From: Sphingobacterium micropteri
GTDB taxonomy: Bacteria; Bacteroidota; Bacteroidia; Sphingobacteriales; Sphingobacteriaceae
Direction of reading: 5' to 3'
Length of the DNA: 64,000 bases
Assembly (NCBI RefSeq): GCF_014692515.1
Contig: NZ_JACOIK010000002.1
Coordinates: 248,001 to 312,000 of the forward strand
The position numbers and the translations under genes are program-made. Below, piece by piece: positions 18,188-26,938 of this stretch. Numbering within the stretch: the first letter of the stretch is position 1; every line of letters begins with the position of its first letter. The notes under the pieces are model-generated. The model ran no database searches. It was not told where the DNA came from and saw only the letters and a list, made by a program, of their open reading frames with translations.

Positions 18188-19004
18188 ATTATTTTTTGTC
18201 ATGCTTGTGATGGGCGTGATATCTGTTTCCCGCGCGCAGGACACCGATACGATAGAAACCTTATCTCCTCCTTTACCGGGAGATAGTATATCCATGAAAG
18301 CACCGGAATATGCGCCACAGTATTGGATCGATTATATGGAGGATGGTTATTATGACACTATTCCCCGTATGGATCAGATTCCACAAGTAGACACAGCGGC
18401 ATATACCGGATTGATAAAGCGTTATCAAGGGGAGGAGTTCGATTATGATAAAAATAGCCCCAATCGTATTGGTCTATTCAAGAAAATATTAGAAAGGTTA
18501 GGGCGGATGTTGGACAATCTTTTTCCGGCGAGGGAGTATTTTCAGTTTGCTGATGTGGTATATAAGGTGTTGGCCGTTGCTGCATTGATTATTTTCCTTT
18601 GGATTATTTATCGCGTGCTATTTTCGGGTAGACGCCTACTGGCGAAAGATAAAAATGATGAAGATGTGTCTGACGAAGTAAAGTTCGTCGAGAAAAACCT
18701 GTTGGATATTGATTTAGCAAGCTATATCGAGAACGCCAAAAAAGAGGGAGATTTTGCGCTGGCTATTCGTTATCTCAACCTTCTGAGTATACAATTACTG
18801 GCGAAACGCGAACTGATTCATTGGAAATATACCAAAACGCATGTCGAACTGATTGAAGAGATCGAGAATGAAGAACTAAAACGAGATTTTACCCGAAATG
18901 TAAATATATACAACCGCGTGTGGTACGGAAATATGGCTATAGACAAAGCTAAATATGAGGAGTATGCCCCTTATTTCTTAACTTTTCAATCAAAATGGCG
19001 ATGA
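18177..19004 (+). CDS. DUF4129 domain-containing membrane protein
   Basis: A 275-aa protein. I placed the start at the ATG 18177 because it follows AAAGGAGGAAG, an unusually good Shine-Dalgarno sequence for this genome, and because it opens a clean signal peptide (MGSRLFFVMLVMGVISVSRA). The frame also extends upstream to 18132. The mature part has an extracytoplasmic region, one membrane helix (VLAVAALIIFLWIIYRVLF, near 125-143) and a C-terminal DUF4129 domain containing AIRYLNLLSIQLLAKRELI. It overlaps the genes on both sides (11 and 10 nt). Confidence 0.86.
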   Translation: MGSRLFFVMLVMGVISVSRAQDTDTIETLSPPLPGDSISMKAPEYAPQYWIDYMEDGYYDTIPRMDQIPQVDTAAYTGLIKRYQGEEFDYDKNSPNRIGLFKKILERLGRMLDNLFPAREYFQFADVVYKVLAVAALIIFLWIIYRVLFSGRRLLAKDKNDEDVSDEVKFVEKNLLDIDLASYIENAKKEGDFALAIRYLNLLSIQLLAKRELIHWKYTKTHVELIEEIENEELKRDFTRNVNIYNRVWYGNMAIDKAKYEEYAPYFLTFQSKWR

Positions 19005-20209
19005 AGAACTCTGGGAAATTTGGGCTTATACTACTCGGTATTACGGTCTTGATTATTGCCTTTATTGACTTGGCAAGTGATAAGCAGATCGATTGGTCAA
19101 AAACGTACGACCAACGGGATAAAATTCCATACGGTTTATATGTGACCCGGGAGGAATTGCCGGAAATATTGGGGAGTCAGATAAAGATAGAAGACTTCAC
19201 GTCTACGAACTATGATTTTCTGAAAACGTTCTTGACAGAGAAAGAACGAGGTAGTTTGGTTTATATCGTCAACGGATTTTACGAGGGAAAAGAAGTAACG
19301 GGAGAACTGTTGAGCTTTGTAGAAAGGGGAGGAGAAGTTTTTATTTCTGCCAATAATTTTCCACTTTACCTAATGGATACACTGGGGATTAAGCAACAAT
19401 TTCACTATCCGTATAATTTTAATGAGGTCATCAATGTGGAAGACCGGCCGTTCTTGTTAGTGGATGGTAAAACAGCGTATTATAAGGACTTAGACTATCC
19501 GGGGCTGTTCTGCAACTTGGATACGGTTAACACCCATATAATCGGTTATTATGAAGTGGAAGATAAGGAGATACCCAATTTTATCGAGATAAAAAGAGGA
19601 CAAGGTCGTTTCCTTTTGCATTTAGAACCACTGATGTTTACCAATTACTATATGCTGAGAGAAGAGAACTTTATATACGGAGCGGCTGCATTAAAGTTGC
19701 TTTCCAATAAGGAGGTATATTGGTTTGATAGTACCTTTAAGGGAACGGTGGAAGCAAAGACACCGCTACGTGTATTGTTGCAAAATGACGGACTACGCCA
19801 AGCATGGTATATTTTACTTTTTGGACTTATCCTTTTTTTATTGTTTAAAAGTAAACGGGAACAACGGGCCGTCCATGTCGTGGAACCTGAGCCGAATTTA
19901 TCCAAGGAATTTGCACGTACAATCGCTACGTTATATTATGAGAGTGGAAATCCGGGTAATCTTATACAAAAGAAAGTAGAATATTTTCTGTATGATATAA
20001 GGACGCATTTCCAACTGGATATTCTGCAGTTGGAGGGTGAAGTTTTTGCGAAGCAATTGGCGCTCAAAACAGGTGTATCATTGGAAGAGTGTGAAAACCT
20101 GATCAAGCTCCTGCTAAGATATAGAAAAGTACGTATGTCTACGGATGCCGAATTGGTAGCGTTAAATAAAAGAATAGAAGATTTTAAACATAAAGCGAAT
20201 ATGCTATGA
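18995..20209 (+). CDS. DUF4350 domain-containing membrane protein
   Basis: A 404-aa protein with an N-terminal membrane anchor (about 7-25), an extracytoplasmic DUF4350 domain (to about 260), a second helix (AWYILLFGLILFLLF, near 267-281) and a cytoplasmic helical tail. DUF4350 resembles a ThuA/glutamine-amidotransferase-like fold without obvious catalytic residues. It is consistently found with DUF4129, MoxR and DUF58 genes. It overlaps the MoxR gene by 4 nt (ATGA). Confidence 0.86.
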   Translation: MAMKNSGKFGLILLGITVLIIAFIDLASDKQIDWSKTYDQRDKIPYGLYVTREELPEILGSQIKIEDFTSTNYDFLKTFLTEKERGSLVYIVNGFYEGKEVTGELLSFVERGGEVFISANNFPLYLMDTLGIKQQFHYPYNFNEVINVEDRPFLLVDGKTAYYKDLDYPGLFCNLDTVNTHIIGYYEVEDKEIPNFIEIKRGQGRFLLHLEPLMFTNYYMLREENFIYGAAALKLLSNKEVYWFDSTFKGTVEAKTPLRVLLQNDGLRQAWYILLFGLILFLLFKSKREQRAVHVVEPEPNLSKEFARTIATLYYESGNPGNLIQKKVEYFLYDIRTHFQLDILQLEGEVFAKQLALKTGVSLEECENLIKLLLRYRKVRMSTDAELVALNKRIEDFKHKANML

Positions 20210-21201
20210 GTGAACCAGGAAATAAATATGAGCCGAGTTTCGAAAACAGAATAGACCTCACCGAGCTGAAAGATAAGATGGGAGGGGTGAAGCAGGAAGT
20301 TAAAAAAGTCATTATAGGTCAAGATGAAGTCATCCATAAACTGTTGATTGCTATTCTGGCAACAGGTCATTCGTTGATAGAGGGCATGCCGGGTGTCGCC
20401 AAAACATTAACGGCAAAGTTGCTAGCAAAAGCAGTGAAAGGTGAATTTAAACGCATACAGTTTACGCCTGATTTGATGCCGTCGGATGTAACAGGATCTT
20501 CCGTGCTGGACTTAAAGACGAATGAATTTGAATTTAAGAAAGGTCCGATTTTTGGCAATATCGTCTTGATTGACGAAATAAACCGCGCCCCGGCAAAAAC
20601 GCAATCATCTTTGTTCGAGTGTATGTCCGAAAGGCAGGTTACGGTGGATGGTATCACGTACTCTGTGCCAACACCGTTTGTGGTATTTGCTACACAGAAT
20701 CCTATAGAACATGAAGGAACCTATCGTTTGCCCGAAGCGCAGTTGGATCGTTTCCTGTTCAAAATTAATATTGATTATCCGGCGATAGAACAGGAGTTAG
20801 ATATATTGCGGGAGCATCATGCGCAAAGAGCAAACAATAAGGAAGATCTGGTACAGCCAGTATTGGGTATCGATGAATTAATCAGTTTTCAGCAGTTGAT
20901 AAAGTCTATTTATGTCCATGAAGATGTGTTGACCTATATCACGCAAGTGGTTTATCATACACGTTCGAACCCAAACCTTACACTAGGCGCTTCGCCACGC
21001 GCTTCGATCGCTTTGTTGGAGGCTTCAAAAGCAAGCGCAGCGCTTCAAGGAAGAGACTTTATTACACCAGACGATGTGAAGTATGTCGCTCCGGCTATAT
21101 TGGGACACCGTGTGCTGCTGACTCCAGAAAAGGAAATGGAAGGATTCACGAGTGATTATATCATTAAACAGATTGTAGACAGTATCGAAATCCCGAGATA
21201 A
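20206..21201 (+). CDS. MoxR-family AAA ATPase
   Basis: A 331-aa cytoplasmic ATPase with the MoxR Walker A variant GMPGVAKT (about 60-67), Walker B IVLIDEINRAPAKTQ, sensor FATQNPIEHEGTY and arginine-finger region LPEAQLDRF. MoxR ATPases act as chaperones that assemble or load partner proteins, usually together with a DUF58 protein, as here (1-nt overlap with the next gene). In Bacteroidota similar clusters have been linked to envelope integrity and aerotolerance. Confidence 0.95.
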   Translation: MSEPGNKYEPSFENRIDLTELKDKMGGVKQEVKKVIIGQDEVIHKLLIAILATGHSLIEGMPGVAKTLTAKLLAKAVKGEFKRIQFTPDLMPSDVTGSSVLDLKTNEFEFKKGPIFGNIVLIDEINRAPAKTQSSLFECMSERQVTVDGITYSVPTPFVVFATQNPIEHEGTYRLPEAQLDRFLFKINIDYPAIEQELDILREHHAQRANNKEDLVQPVLGIDELISFQQLIKSIYVHEDVLTYITQVVYHTRSNPNLTLGASPRASIALLEASKASAALQGRDFITPDDVKYVAPAILGHRVLLTPEKEMEGFTSDYIIKQIVDSIEIPR

Positions 21202-22529
21202 TGCGTTTTATCCGTAGTTTATATGTAACGAATAAATTCTTCTATGCGCTACTTCTATTAGCGACATGCTTTGTCCTGTCCTTTTTTATTAAAGCGTTAT
21301 TCCTGTTTGTGATCGCACTTCTTTGGTTATTTGTCGCAGCCTGTGCATGGGATATGCTGTTTCTATACTATCAGAAAAGTAAGATAGTTATACAGCGAAA
21401 CTATCCCGAGAAGCTGTCGAATGGGGATGAGAATGATATGGAGATTCAGTTGACCAGTCGTTATCCTACCAAAGTACACATCCGTCTATTAGAAGAGTTC
21501 CCGATACAGTTGCAACTACGGAACGTAGAATTAGAATCCACGATTCTACCTCGGGAAATCAAAGCAATCCGCTATCAAATCCGTCCGACCTCGCGGGGGG
21601 TGTATGCTTTTGGAAGATGCCATGCCCTGGTGCAGCGACTTGGACTGTTTGCAAGAAAGTTCACGTTGAATGAACCCCTCGAACTGGCTTGTTATCCTTC
21701 GTTTATCCAGATGCGGAAATATCAATTATTGGCCACAACGGATAGATTAGTGGAATTGGGAATTAAGCGCATCCGAAAAATTGGGGCTACATTGGAATTT
21801 GACCATATACGGGAATACGTTCGAGGAGATGAATATCGGCACCTCAACTGGAAAGCGACAGCCAAGCATAAAAAGCTGTTGGTGAACCAATATCAAGAGG
21901 AGAAATCGCAACCTATTTATGCGCTTATAGATACCGGACGGGTTATGCGCATGCCTTTCGACGGGTTGACGTTATTGGATTATGCGATTAACTCGACCCT
22001 GGTGCTGGCGAATGCAGCTATCCTAAAACAGGACCGTGCAGGTATGCTTACATTTTCTAAGGCGGTATCAGACCATATCGCAGCGGAAAAACGTAATAAC
22101 CAGATGCAGCTAATCTCCGAAAGACTCTACAGCATAACGACTGCGTTTGACGAATCGGAGTTTGGCAACCTCTATACTTTCTGCAATAAGCATATCAATA
22201 AACGCTCGTTGTTGATGTTGTACACAAATTTTGAAACGATGGATGCGCTTTCGCGGCAGATGCCCTATTTGCGTGTGCTGGCCAAGACACATATTGTGGT
22301 GGTGGTGGTATTCAAGAATACCGAGTTAATCGATATGGCGAAAAAAGAAGGAAAGAAAACCATTGACGTGTATAATCAGATTATTGCGCAGAAATTTGTC
22401 TACGAAAAGCATCTTGTTATCCAAGAATTGCATAGACAAGGAATTCAGACCATCTATACATCGCCGGAAAACCTCACCATCAATGCCATCAACAAATATT
22501 TGGAAATTAAAGCCAGAGGGTTGTTATAA
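21201..22529 (+). CDS. DUF58 domain protein, MoxR partner
   Basis: A 442-aa protein with two N-terminal membrane helices (about 13-55), a beta-rich region, and the DUF58 signature near DHIREYVRGDEYRHLNWKA (around 200-220), followed by a von Willebrand-A-like fold (PIYALIDTGRVMRM carries a degenerate MIDAS-like DTG). It is the last gene of the SpoIIM-to-DUF58 operon. Its stop codon overlaps the convergent queD end by 6 nt. Confidence 0.92.
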   Translation: MRFIRSLYVTNKFFYALLLLATCFVLSFFIKALFLFVIALLWLFVAACAWDMLFLYYQKSKIVIQRNYPEKLSNGDENDMEIQLTSRYPTKVHIRLLEEFPIQLQLRNVELESTILPREIKAIRYQIRPTSRGVYAFGRCHALVQRLGLFARKFTLNEPLELACYPSFIQMRKYQLLATTDRLVELGIKRIRKIGATLEFDHIREYVRGDEYRHLNWKATAKHKKLLVNQYQEEKSQPIYALIDTGRVMRMPFDGLTLLDYAINSTLVLANAAILKQDRAGMLTFSKAVSDHIAAEKRNNQMQLISERLYSITTAFDESEFGNLYTFCNKHINKRSLLMLYTNFETMDALSRQMPYLRVLAKTHIVVVVVFKNTELIDMAKKEGKKTIDVYNQIIAQKFVYEKHLVIQELHRQGIQTIYTSPENLTINAINKYLEIKARGLL

Positions 22530-22943
22530 GCTATACGTTGCAGAACACTTAGCGGTTTCTTCCACTCTACAAGAAACTAACCGGACAGGGTAATCTTTTA
22601 ATTGTTGCGGTCCGATATGTTCTACCAAATACTGCGCAATGTTTTCGGCTGTAGGGTTGAAAGGTACGACGACTAAACTGTCACCAACTACTTCCTGCAA
22701 TTGAGACAACAATTCATCATTCGTCCAGATTAAAAATTTGTGATCGAAATGTTCCTCCAGCCACTCACAAAGGGTGGTTTTGATCACGGAGAAATCAACC
22801 ACTCGACCTATTTCGTCCAACTGATCAGCCGCCACCGTAAAATGTATACGATAATTGTGGCCGTGTAAAAACCGGCATTTACCCTCATGCCCCACCACCC
22901 GGTGTCCACAGGATATATCATGGTATCTTTCTGCAAGTATCAT
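22524..22943 (-). CDS. queD: 6-carboxytetrahydropterin synthase
   Basis: A 139-aa QueD/PTPS-like enzyme in queuosine (7-deazaguanine) synthesis, turning 7,8-dihydroneopterin triphosphate into 6-carboxytetrahydropterin. Zinc ligands H14, H27 and H29 and the catalytic C23 are visible (CRFLHGHNY). I chose the ATG at 22943 (MILAERYHD); a GTG at 22970 would add nine atypical residues. Co-directional with lipB (26-nt gap) and hflX, so possibly one transcript. queC, queE and queF are not in the window. Confidence 0.92.
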   Translation of the reverse strand: MILAERYHDISCGHRVVGHEGKCRFLHGHNYRIHFTVAADQLDEIGRVVDFSVIKTTLCEWLEEHFDHKFLIWTNDELLSQLQEVVGDSLVVVPFNPTAENIAQYLVEHIGPQQLKDYPVRLVSCRVEETAKCSATYSL

Positions 22944-22969
22944 CTGTTTTTTAATTATAAAACACATCA

Positions 22970-23665
22970 CTATATCAACTCCATCTGAAACAAATCAGCG
23001 ATATGGCCTTTGAGTTTGCTTTTAACCTCTTCCATATCCAGTTTGTGCCCAAGTTCACGCTCCAGTGAAGTCACATCCTTATCGTCTATGCCGCAGGGGA
23101 CTATATTTCCGAAATAACCAAGATCTGCATTCACATTGAAAGCGAATCCATGCATCGTTACCCAACGGGAAGCGCGGACGCCCATCGCACATATTTTACG
23201 TGCTTTGTCATTATCGGCATCCAGCCAGACGCCGGTGTATCCCTCATATCGCCCAGCTTCTATACCATATTCCGTACATGTTCGGATAACGGCTTCTTCC
23301 AGTGTGCGTAGATATAAGTGGATATCAGTAAAAAAATTATCCAAATCCAAGATGGGATAGCCTACAATTTGTCCCGGTCCGTGATAGGTGATATCCCCCC
23401 CACGGTTAATTTTATAAAAGGTGACGTTTTTCTCCTTTAGACCTACTTCATCCAACAATAAGTATTCTTCATGGCCACTTTTACCCATGGTATATACATG
23501 TGGGTGCTCCGTGAAGATCAGATGATTAGGGGTAGGATGAGCAGTACCGTTTAGCCGGTTTTTGTTCTTGACTGCGACTGTTTGGGTAAATATTTCTTCC
23601 TGACGATCCCATGCCTCCTGATAATCGACCAGCCCCCAGTCTGTATATTGTACTTGTTTGTTCAT
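22970..23665 (-). CDS. lipB: Lipoyl(octanoyl) transferase
   Basis: A 231-aa enzyme that moves the octanoyl group from acyl carrier protein to lipoyl domains, the first step of lipoate attachment. Signature RGGDITYHGPGQ, the KICAMGVRASRWVTMHGFAFN segment and the catalytic Cys in NIVPCGI are present. The start is the ATG at 23665 (MNKQVQYTDWG). The frame runs open another 37 codons upstream into the hflX 3' end, but that part is unlike LipB. hflX ends 25 nt upstream. Confidence 0.95.
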   Translation of the reverse strand: MNKQVQYTDWGLVDYQEAWDRQEEIFTQTVAVKNKNRLNGTAHPTPNHLIFTEHPHVYTMGKSGHEEYLLLDEVGLKEKNVTFYKINRGGDITYHGPGQIVGYPILDLDNFFTDIHLYLRTLEEAVIRTCTEYGIEAGRYEGYTGVWLDADNDKARKICAMGVRASRWVTMHGFAFNVNADLGYFGNIVPCGIDDKDVTSLERELGHKLDMEEVKSKLKGHIADLFQMELI

Positions 23666-23690
23666 TAAATAGCTATCTATAAGTCGTAAG

Positions 23691-24881
23691 CTAGTAAAGC
23701 AAATTATTATACGGATAGCGTGCCGTATGCATTTTGGAGATGATCTCGTATAGCTTTTGCTTGAATTCCTCGACATTAATTTTCTCCGTAGCCGACAGGA
23801 AAATTGCCGGATCGGCGTTTTTTGCCATCCAGGAGTTTCTGAAATCTTCCAACGTCACCTTAATTTCTTCACCATTCTCATCAACCTCTACAGGAGCTTT
23901 ATAAGCATCAATCTTGTTGAAAATCGTAATAACGGGTTTGTCCAGTGCATGGATATCTTTCAGTGTTTCGTTTACGGCAGCAATATGATCCTCAAAATTA
24001 GGGTGGGAGATATCGACCACGTGTATAAGTACATCCGCTTCGCGGACCTCGTCCAACGTGGATTTAAAAGATTCCACCAAATGGTGTGGCAGCTTGCGGA
24101 TAAACCCGACCGTATCCGAAAGCAGGAAAGGGAGGTTGTCGATAACCACCTTCCGCACCGTTGTATCCAGCGTTGCAAACAGCTTATTTTCCATGAGCAC
24201 GTCCGATTTGGAGATCATGTTCAATATCGTGGACTTCCCGACATTGGTATAGCCGACGAGGGCGACGCGTATAAGCTCGCCTCGGTTTTTACGTTGGGTT
24301 TCATTCTGTTTGTCGATGACCCGTAAGCGTTCTTTCAGCAACGATATTTTATTGAGGATAATCCGTCTATCTGTTTCAATTTGCGATTCCCCCGGTCCGC
24401 GCATACCGATACCTCCTCGTTGGCGCTCCAAGTGGGTCCACATACGTGTTAACCGGGGTAACAGATACTGCAATTGTGCCAGCTCGACCTGTGTCTTGGC
24501 CTGCGCCGTTTGCGCATGCTTGGCGAAGATGTCCAGAATCAGGTTGGAACGATCCAAGATTTTACGTTTGAGTTCCCGTTCAACGTTGCGGAGCTGTGAA
24601 GGTGACAATTCATCGTCGAACACAATCATGTCAATCTCCTCGGCATCCGCATATTGCCGGATTTCTTCCAGCTTACCCGATCCCACAAAAGTGGCGTGTT
24701 CGGGCTTGGCTAATTTTTGCGTGAAAACACCTTGTACCTCACCTCCGGCTGTCTGCACGAGGAACTCTAGCTCCTGCAGATAATCTTTTGCCGTCTGCTC
24801 TGAAATATCAGGTGTTATCACTGAAACGAGTAAGGCTGTTTCCGGTTTAAGTGCTGTATCGTGTATTTTTGTTTTTCCCAT
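23691..24881 (-). CDS. hflX: GTPase HflX
   Basis: A 396-aa GTPase that binds ribosomes and splits stalled 70S particles under stress. Order: N-terminal HflX domain with the GSGKLEEI motif, a coiled linker with the glycine-rich RGGIGMRGPGESQIETDRR, then the G domain with G1 GYTNVGKST, G3 DTVGFI and G4 NKID. Length is typical. First of three co-directional genes (hflX, lipB, queD). Confidence 0.97.
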   Translation of the reverse strand: MGKTKIHDTALKPETALLVSVITPDISEQTAKDYLQELEFLVQTAGGEVQGVFTQKLAKPEHATFVGSGKLEEIRQYADAEEIDMIVFDDELSPSQLRNVERELKRKILDRSNLILDIFAKHAQTAQAKTQVELAQLQYLLPRLTRMWTHLERQRGGIGMRGPGESQIETDRRIILNKISLLKERLRVIDKQNETQRKNRGELIRVALVGYTNVGKSTILNMISKSDVLMENKLFATLDTTVRKVVIDNLPFLLSDTVGFIRKLPHHLVESFKSTLDEVREADVLIHVVDISHPNFEDHIAAVNETLKDIHALDKPVITIFNKIDAYKAPVEVDENGEEIKVTLEDFRNSWMAKNADPAIFLSATEKINVEEFKQKLYEIISKMHTARYPYNNLLY

Positions 24882-24927
24882 GTATTATTATTTACCGCTG
24901 ATAGCTTGTATAAATAGAACAATCTTA

Positions 24928-24935
24928 CAAAGATA
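24928..24935 (-). promoter_or_regulatory. Possible hflX -7 element
   Basis: TATCTTTG on the minus strand, a perfect TAnnTTTG match about 47 bp before the hflX start. No good TTTG is seen at the -33 position, so this is only half a promoter by consensus. Confidence 0.35.
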
Positions 24936-25054
24936 ATGGTTTTTGTGCTAACGTAGAGACGATTCTAGCCAAAGGGTTCCGTTACCTTAATACACGATAC
25001 AAAGAAATGATGAGGGAAGGATTTTAGATACGAACACGGGATAAAATTGCGACC

Positions 25055-26029
25055 CTAGAGCTTCAATTCACTTGGAGGCACTCCGAAATATTTTTTGAAT
25101 GCTATGCTAAAATTGTTTTGATGGGAGAACCCAACTAAATAGGTAACCTCACTAATAGAACGCTGTTCGTCTAACAGCAATTTCTTTGCTTTTTCCATAC
25201 GAAGCCGGGTAATAAAATCGTAGACGGTTATACCAAAATATTCTTTAAAACCCCGTCGTAGCTTAAATTCATTAAGTCCAACCTCGCGCGAAAGCTCTTT
25301 TTGCGTTGGCGGAGCAGCGTATCGCTCGTTCAATATTTCCCTTGCCTGTTCCAGCTTAAAGATATCGTCTCCTTTAATGACTTCCTGTTCCTGTCCATTG
25401 CCGCCCAGCTGTTCCAACTGATACATCAAAAGCTCCAAGATACGAGCCTCGGTATGGACGCGTTTTAGTTCTCCTTCCTGTTGGCACTGCATGATGTCGT
25501 CGATGACACGGCGCATTTCCAATGTAACAAAGAAATCCTCGTCGGTAAATGAGGTATAATTGCCCCGTTCGATCTCGCGGACAAAATCTTCATGTAGAAT
25601 CGAGTGCCGGTCGATAAGGTTAAAATAGTAATCCTTACTCAAAACGATAAGGAAATACATGTAGTCAATACCCGATTTGACTTCGTGTTCACTACTCGTC
25701 GTCGGGATGTAACGGATATTGTGTCTGCTTCTTCCGTAGAGCGCATTTTTTACCTTTGCGTTGTCGTCTGCTTTCTTGTAGAAAATAAATTGACTACTGA
25801 CCGTTTCGCCGTTTACTTCGGTATAAATCGTCGTTGGCTTGTCGAATCGCATGGAAGAGTACATCATAAACAACCCGCCGGATGTTACCCGTGTGTTTTC
25901 CAAAAAAATAGGCTCTTCCCGGACCGCGATACTCTTTTCGACCAAACTGTAGTTCGGAACATAAGCATCCGGGACGTTTTCTTCAAACAGCCAACCAGAT
26001 AGTCCTTCGATACGTGATTTGATCAACAT
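25055..26029 (-). CDS. AraC-family transcriptional regulator of the heme locus
   Basis: A 324-aa regulator with a variable N-terminal sensing region and a C-terminal AraC DNA-binding domain (about 225-320) holding two helix-turn-helices; the family tail is visible as FSHQNNFSIAFKKYFGVPP. Size and layout resemble PchR-type iron/siderophore regulators. I chose ATG 26029 over the GTG at 26056. It lies next to hmuTUV and opposite the heme oxygenase operon, so it probably controls them; the paired direct repeats at 28881 and 29801 are the candidate binding sites (AraC proteins often bind direct repeats). The ligand is unknown, heme or an iron chelate being the natural guesses. It has its own predicted -7 element (26056-26063). 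Confidence 0.9.
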   Translation of the reverse strand: MLIKSRIEGLSGWLFEENVPDAYVPNYSLVEKSIAVREEPIFLENTRVTSGGLFMMYSSMRFDKPTTIYTEVNGETVSSQFIFYKKADDNAKVKNALYGRSRHNIRYIPTTSSEHEVKSGIDYMYFLIVLSKDYYFNLIDRHSILHEDFVREIERGNYTSFTDEDFFVTLEMRRVIDDIMQCQQEGELKRVHTEARILELLMYQLEQLGGNGQEQEVIKGDDIFKLEQAREILNERYAAPPTQKELSREVGLNEFKLRRGFKEYFGITVYDFITRLRMEKAKKLLLDEQRSISEVTYLVGFSHQNNFSIAFKKYFGVPPSELKL

Positions 26030-26052
26030 GTTAATGCGCTCTACTTCGTTAA

Positions 26053-26075
26053 ACACAAAGGTACATTTTTTGTGT
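26053..26075. promoter_or_regulatory. Inverted repeat over the predicted promoter of the AraC-type gene
   Basis: ACACAAA (26053-26059) and TTTGTGT (26069-26075) are complementary arms 9 bp apart. On the minus strand they overlap TACCTTTG (26056-26063), a perfect -7 element about 27 bp before the chosen ATG. This could be an operator or autoregulatory site; no -33 consensus is visible. Confidence 0.45.
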
Positions 26076-26092
26076 CATTATTTAAAAAGATT

Positions 26093-26935
26093 CTAAATAA
26101 CAGCTTGGCTATTATCCACTATTTTCTCCTTCTTCAGGAGAAAATCTAAAGGCAAAGGCCGTACCACTTTGGGCACGATATACGTATGCAATGTCGTTGG
26201 ATTGAGGACGACATCAGCATCTATTCCAAAAATGGTATAGATATTTCTGGAATTTAATACTTCGGACGGAGTACCATCCATCAACTTTCGTCCATTTTTC
26301 ATTAGAAACAGGCGGTCAGCATATTGTGCTGCCAAATTGATATCGTGCAAGACAGCTACGACGATCCACCCGTGGTCGGCCAGTGCTCGGGCCAGCGACA
26401 AGGTCTGGTGCTGAAATTTGATGTCCATTGCGGAAATCGGTTCATCCAGGAGCAACAGCGCATTTGGCTGTTTCCAGAGTTGAGCGAGCACCCGCGCCAG
26501 GTGTACGCGTTGGGATTCACCGCCAGACAGGCTTAAAATAGAGCGATCCTCCAGATGACTCACCCCGCACAGCTCCATGGTCTGCTCCACAGCTTCCAGA
26601 TCCGCTGTTTGCGGCTGGTGGTTATAATGCGGATATCTTCCCATCATCACAATTTCTTTCACCGTAAAATCCGCTGATACCCGATGTTGCTGCGCCATGG
26701 TGGCCCGCATTTTGGCTAAAGAAACAACAGAATAAGTGTCAAGGTTGTTCCCACATAAGTTAACGAGGCCTGCTGTCGGCGTATACTCTCCATTCAACAA
26801 CTTGATTAAACTCGATTTTCCCGCTCCGTTGGCACCGAGCAAACCCACCATTTCGCCGGGACGAATAGCAAAATTCACCCCTTTCAATATAATATGCTTC
26901 TTTATGGTGTATGTCAGGTTTTCTGCTATTAGCAT
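26093..26935 (-). CDS. hmuV: Heme ABC transporter, ATP-binding protein
   Basis: A 280-aa FecE/HmuV-type ATPase: Walker A GANGAGKSS (about 34-42), signature LSGGESQRVHLAR, Walker B LLLLDEPISAMD. It powers import through the permease encoded 3 nt upstream. Family members move heme, vitamin B12 or ferric siderophores. Heme is the likely substrate here because of the adjoining heme oxygenase and HmuY genes. Last gene of hmuTUV; the AraC-type gene follows 63 nt downstream with its own promoter. Confidence 0.93.
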   Translation of the reverse strand: MLIAENLTYTIKKHIILKGVNFAIRPGEMVGLLGANGAGKSSLIKLLNGEYTPTAGLVNLCGNNLDTYSVVSLAKMRATMAQQHRVSADFTVKEIVMMGRYPHYNHQPQTADLEAVEQTMELCGVSHLEDRSILSLSGGESQRVHLARVLAQLWKQPNALLLLDEPISAMDIKFQHQTLSLARALADHGWIVVAVLHDINLAAQYADRLFLMKNGRKLMDGTPSEVLNSRNIYTIFGIDADVVLNPTTLHTYIVPKVVRPLPLDFLLKKEKIVDNSQAVI

Positions 26936-26938
26936 TGT

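Noticed and set aside
23757..24326. A 189-codon plus-strand frame opposite hflX
   Set aside because: Shadow of the conserved HflX G domain; no family resemblance.
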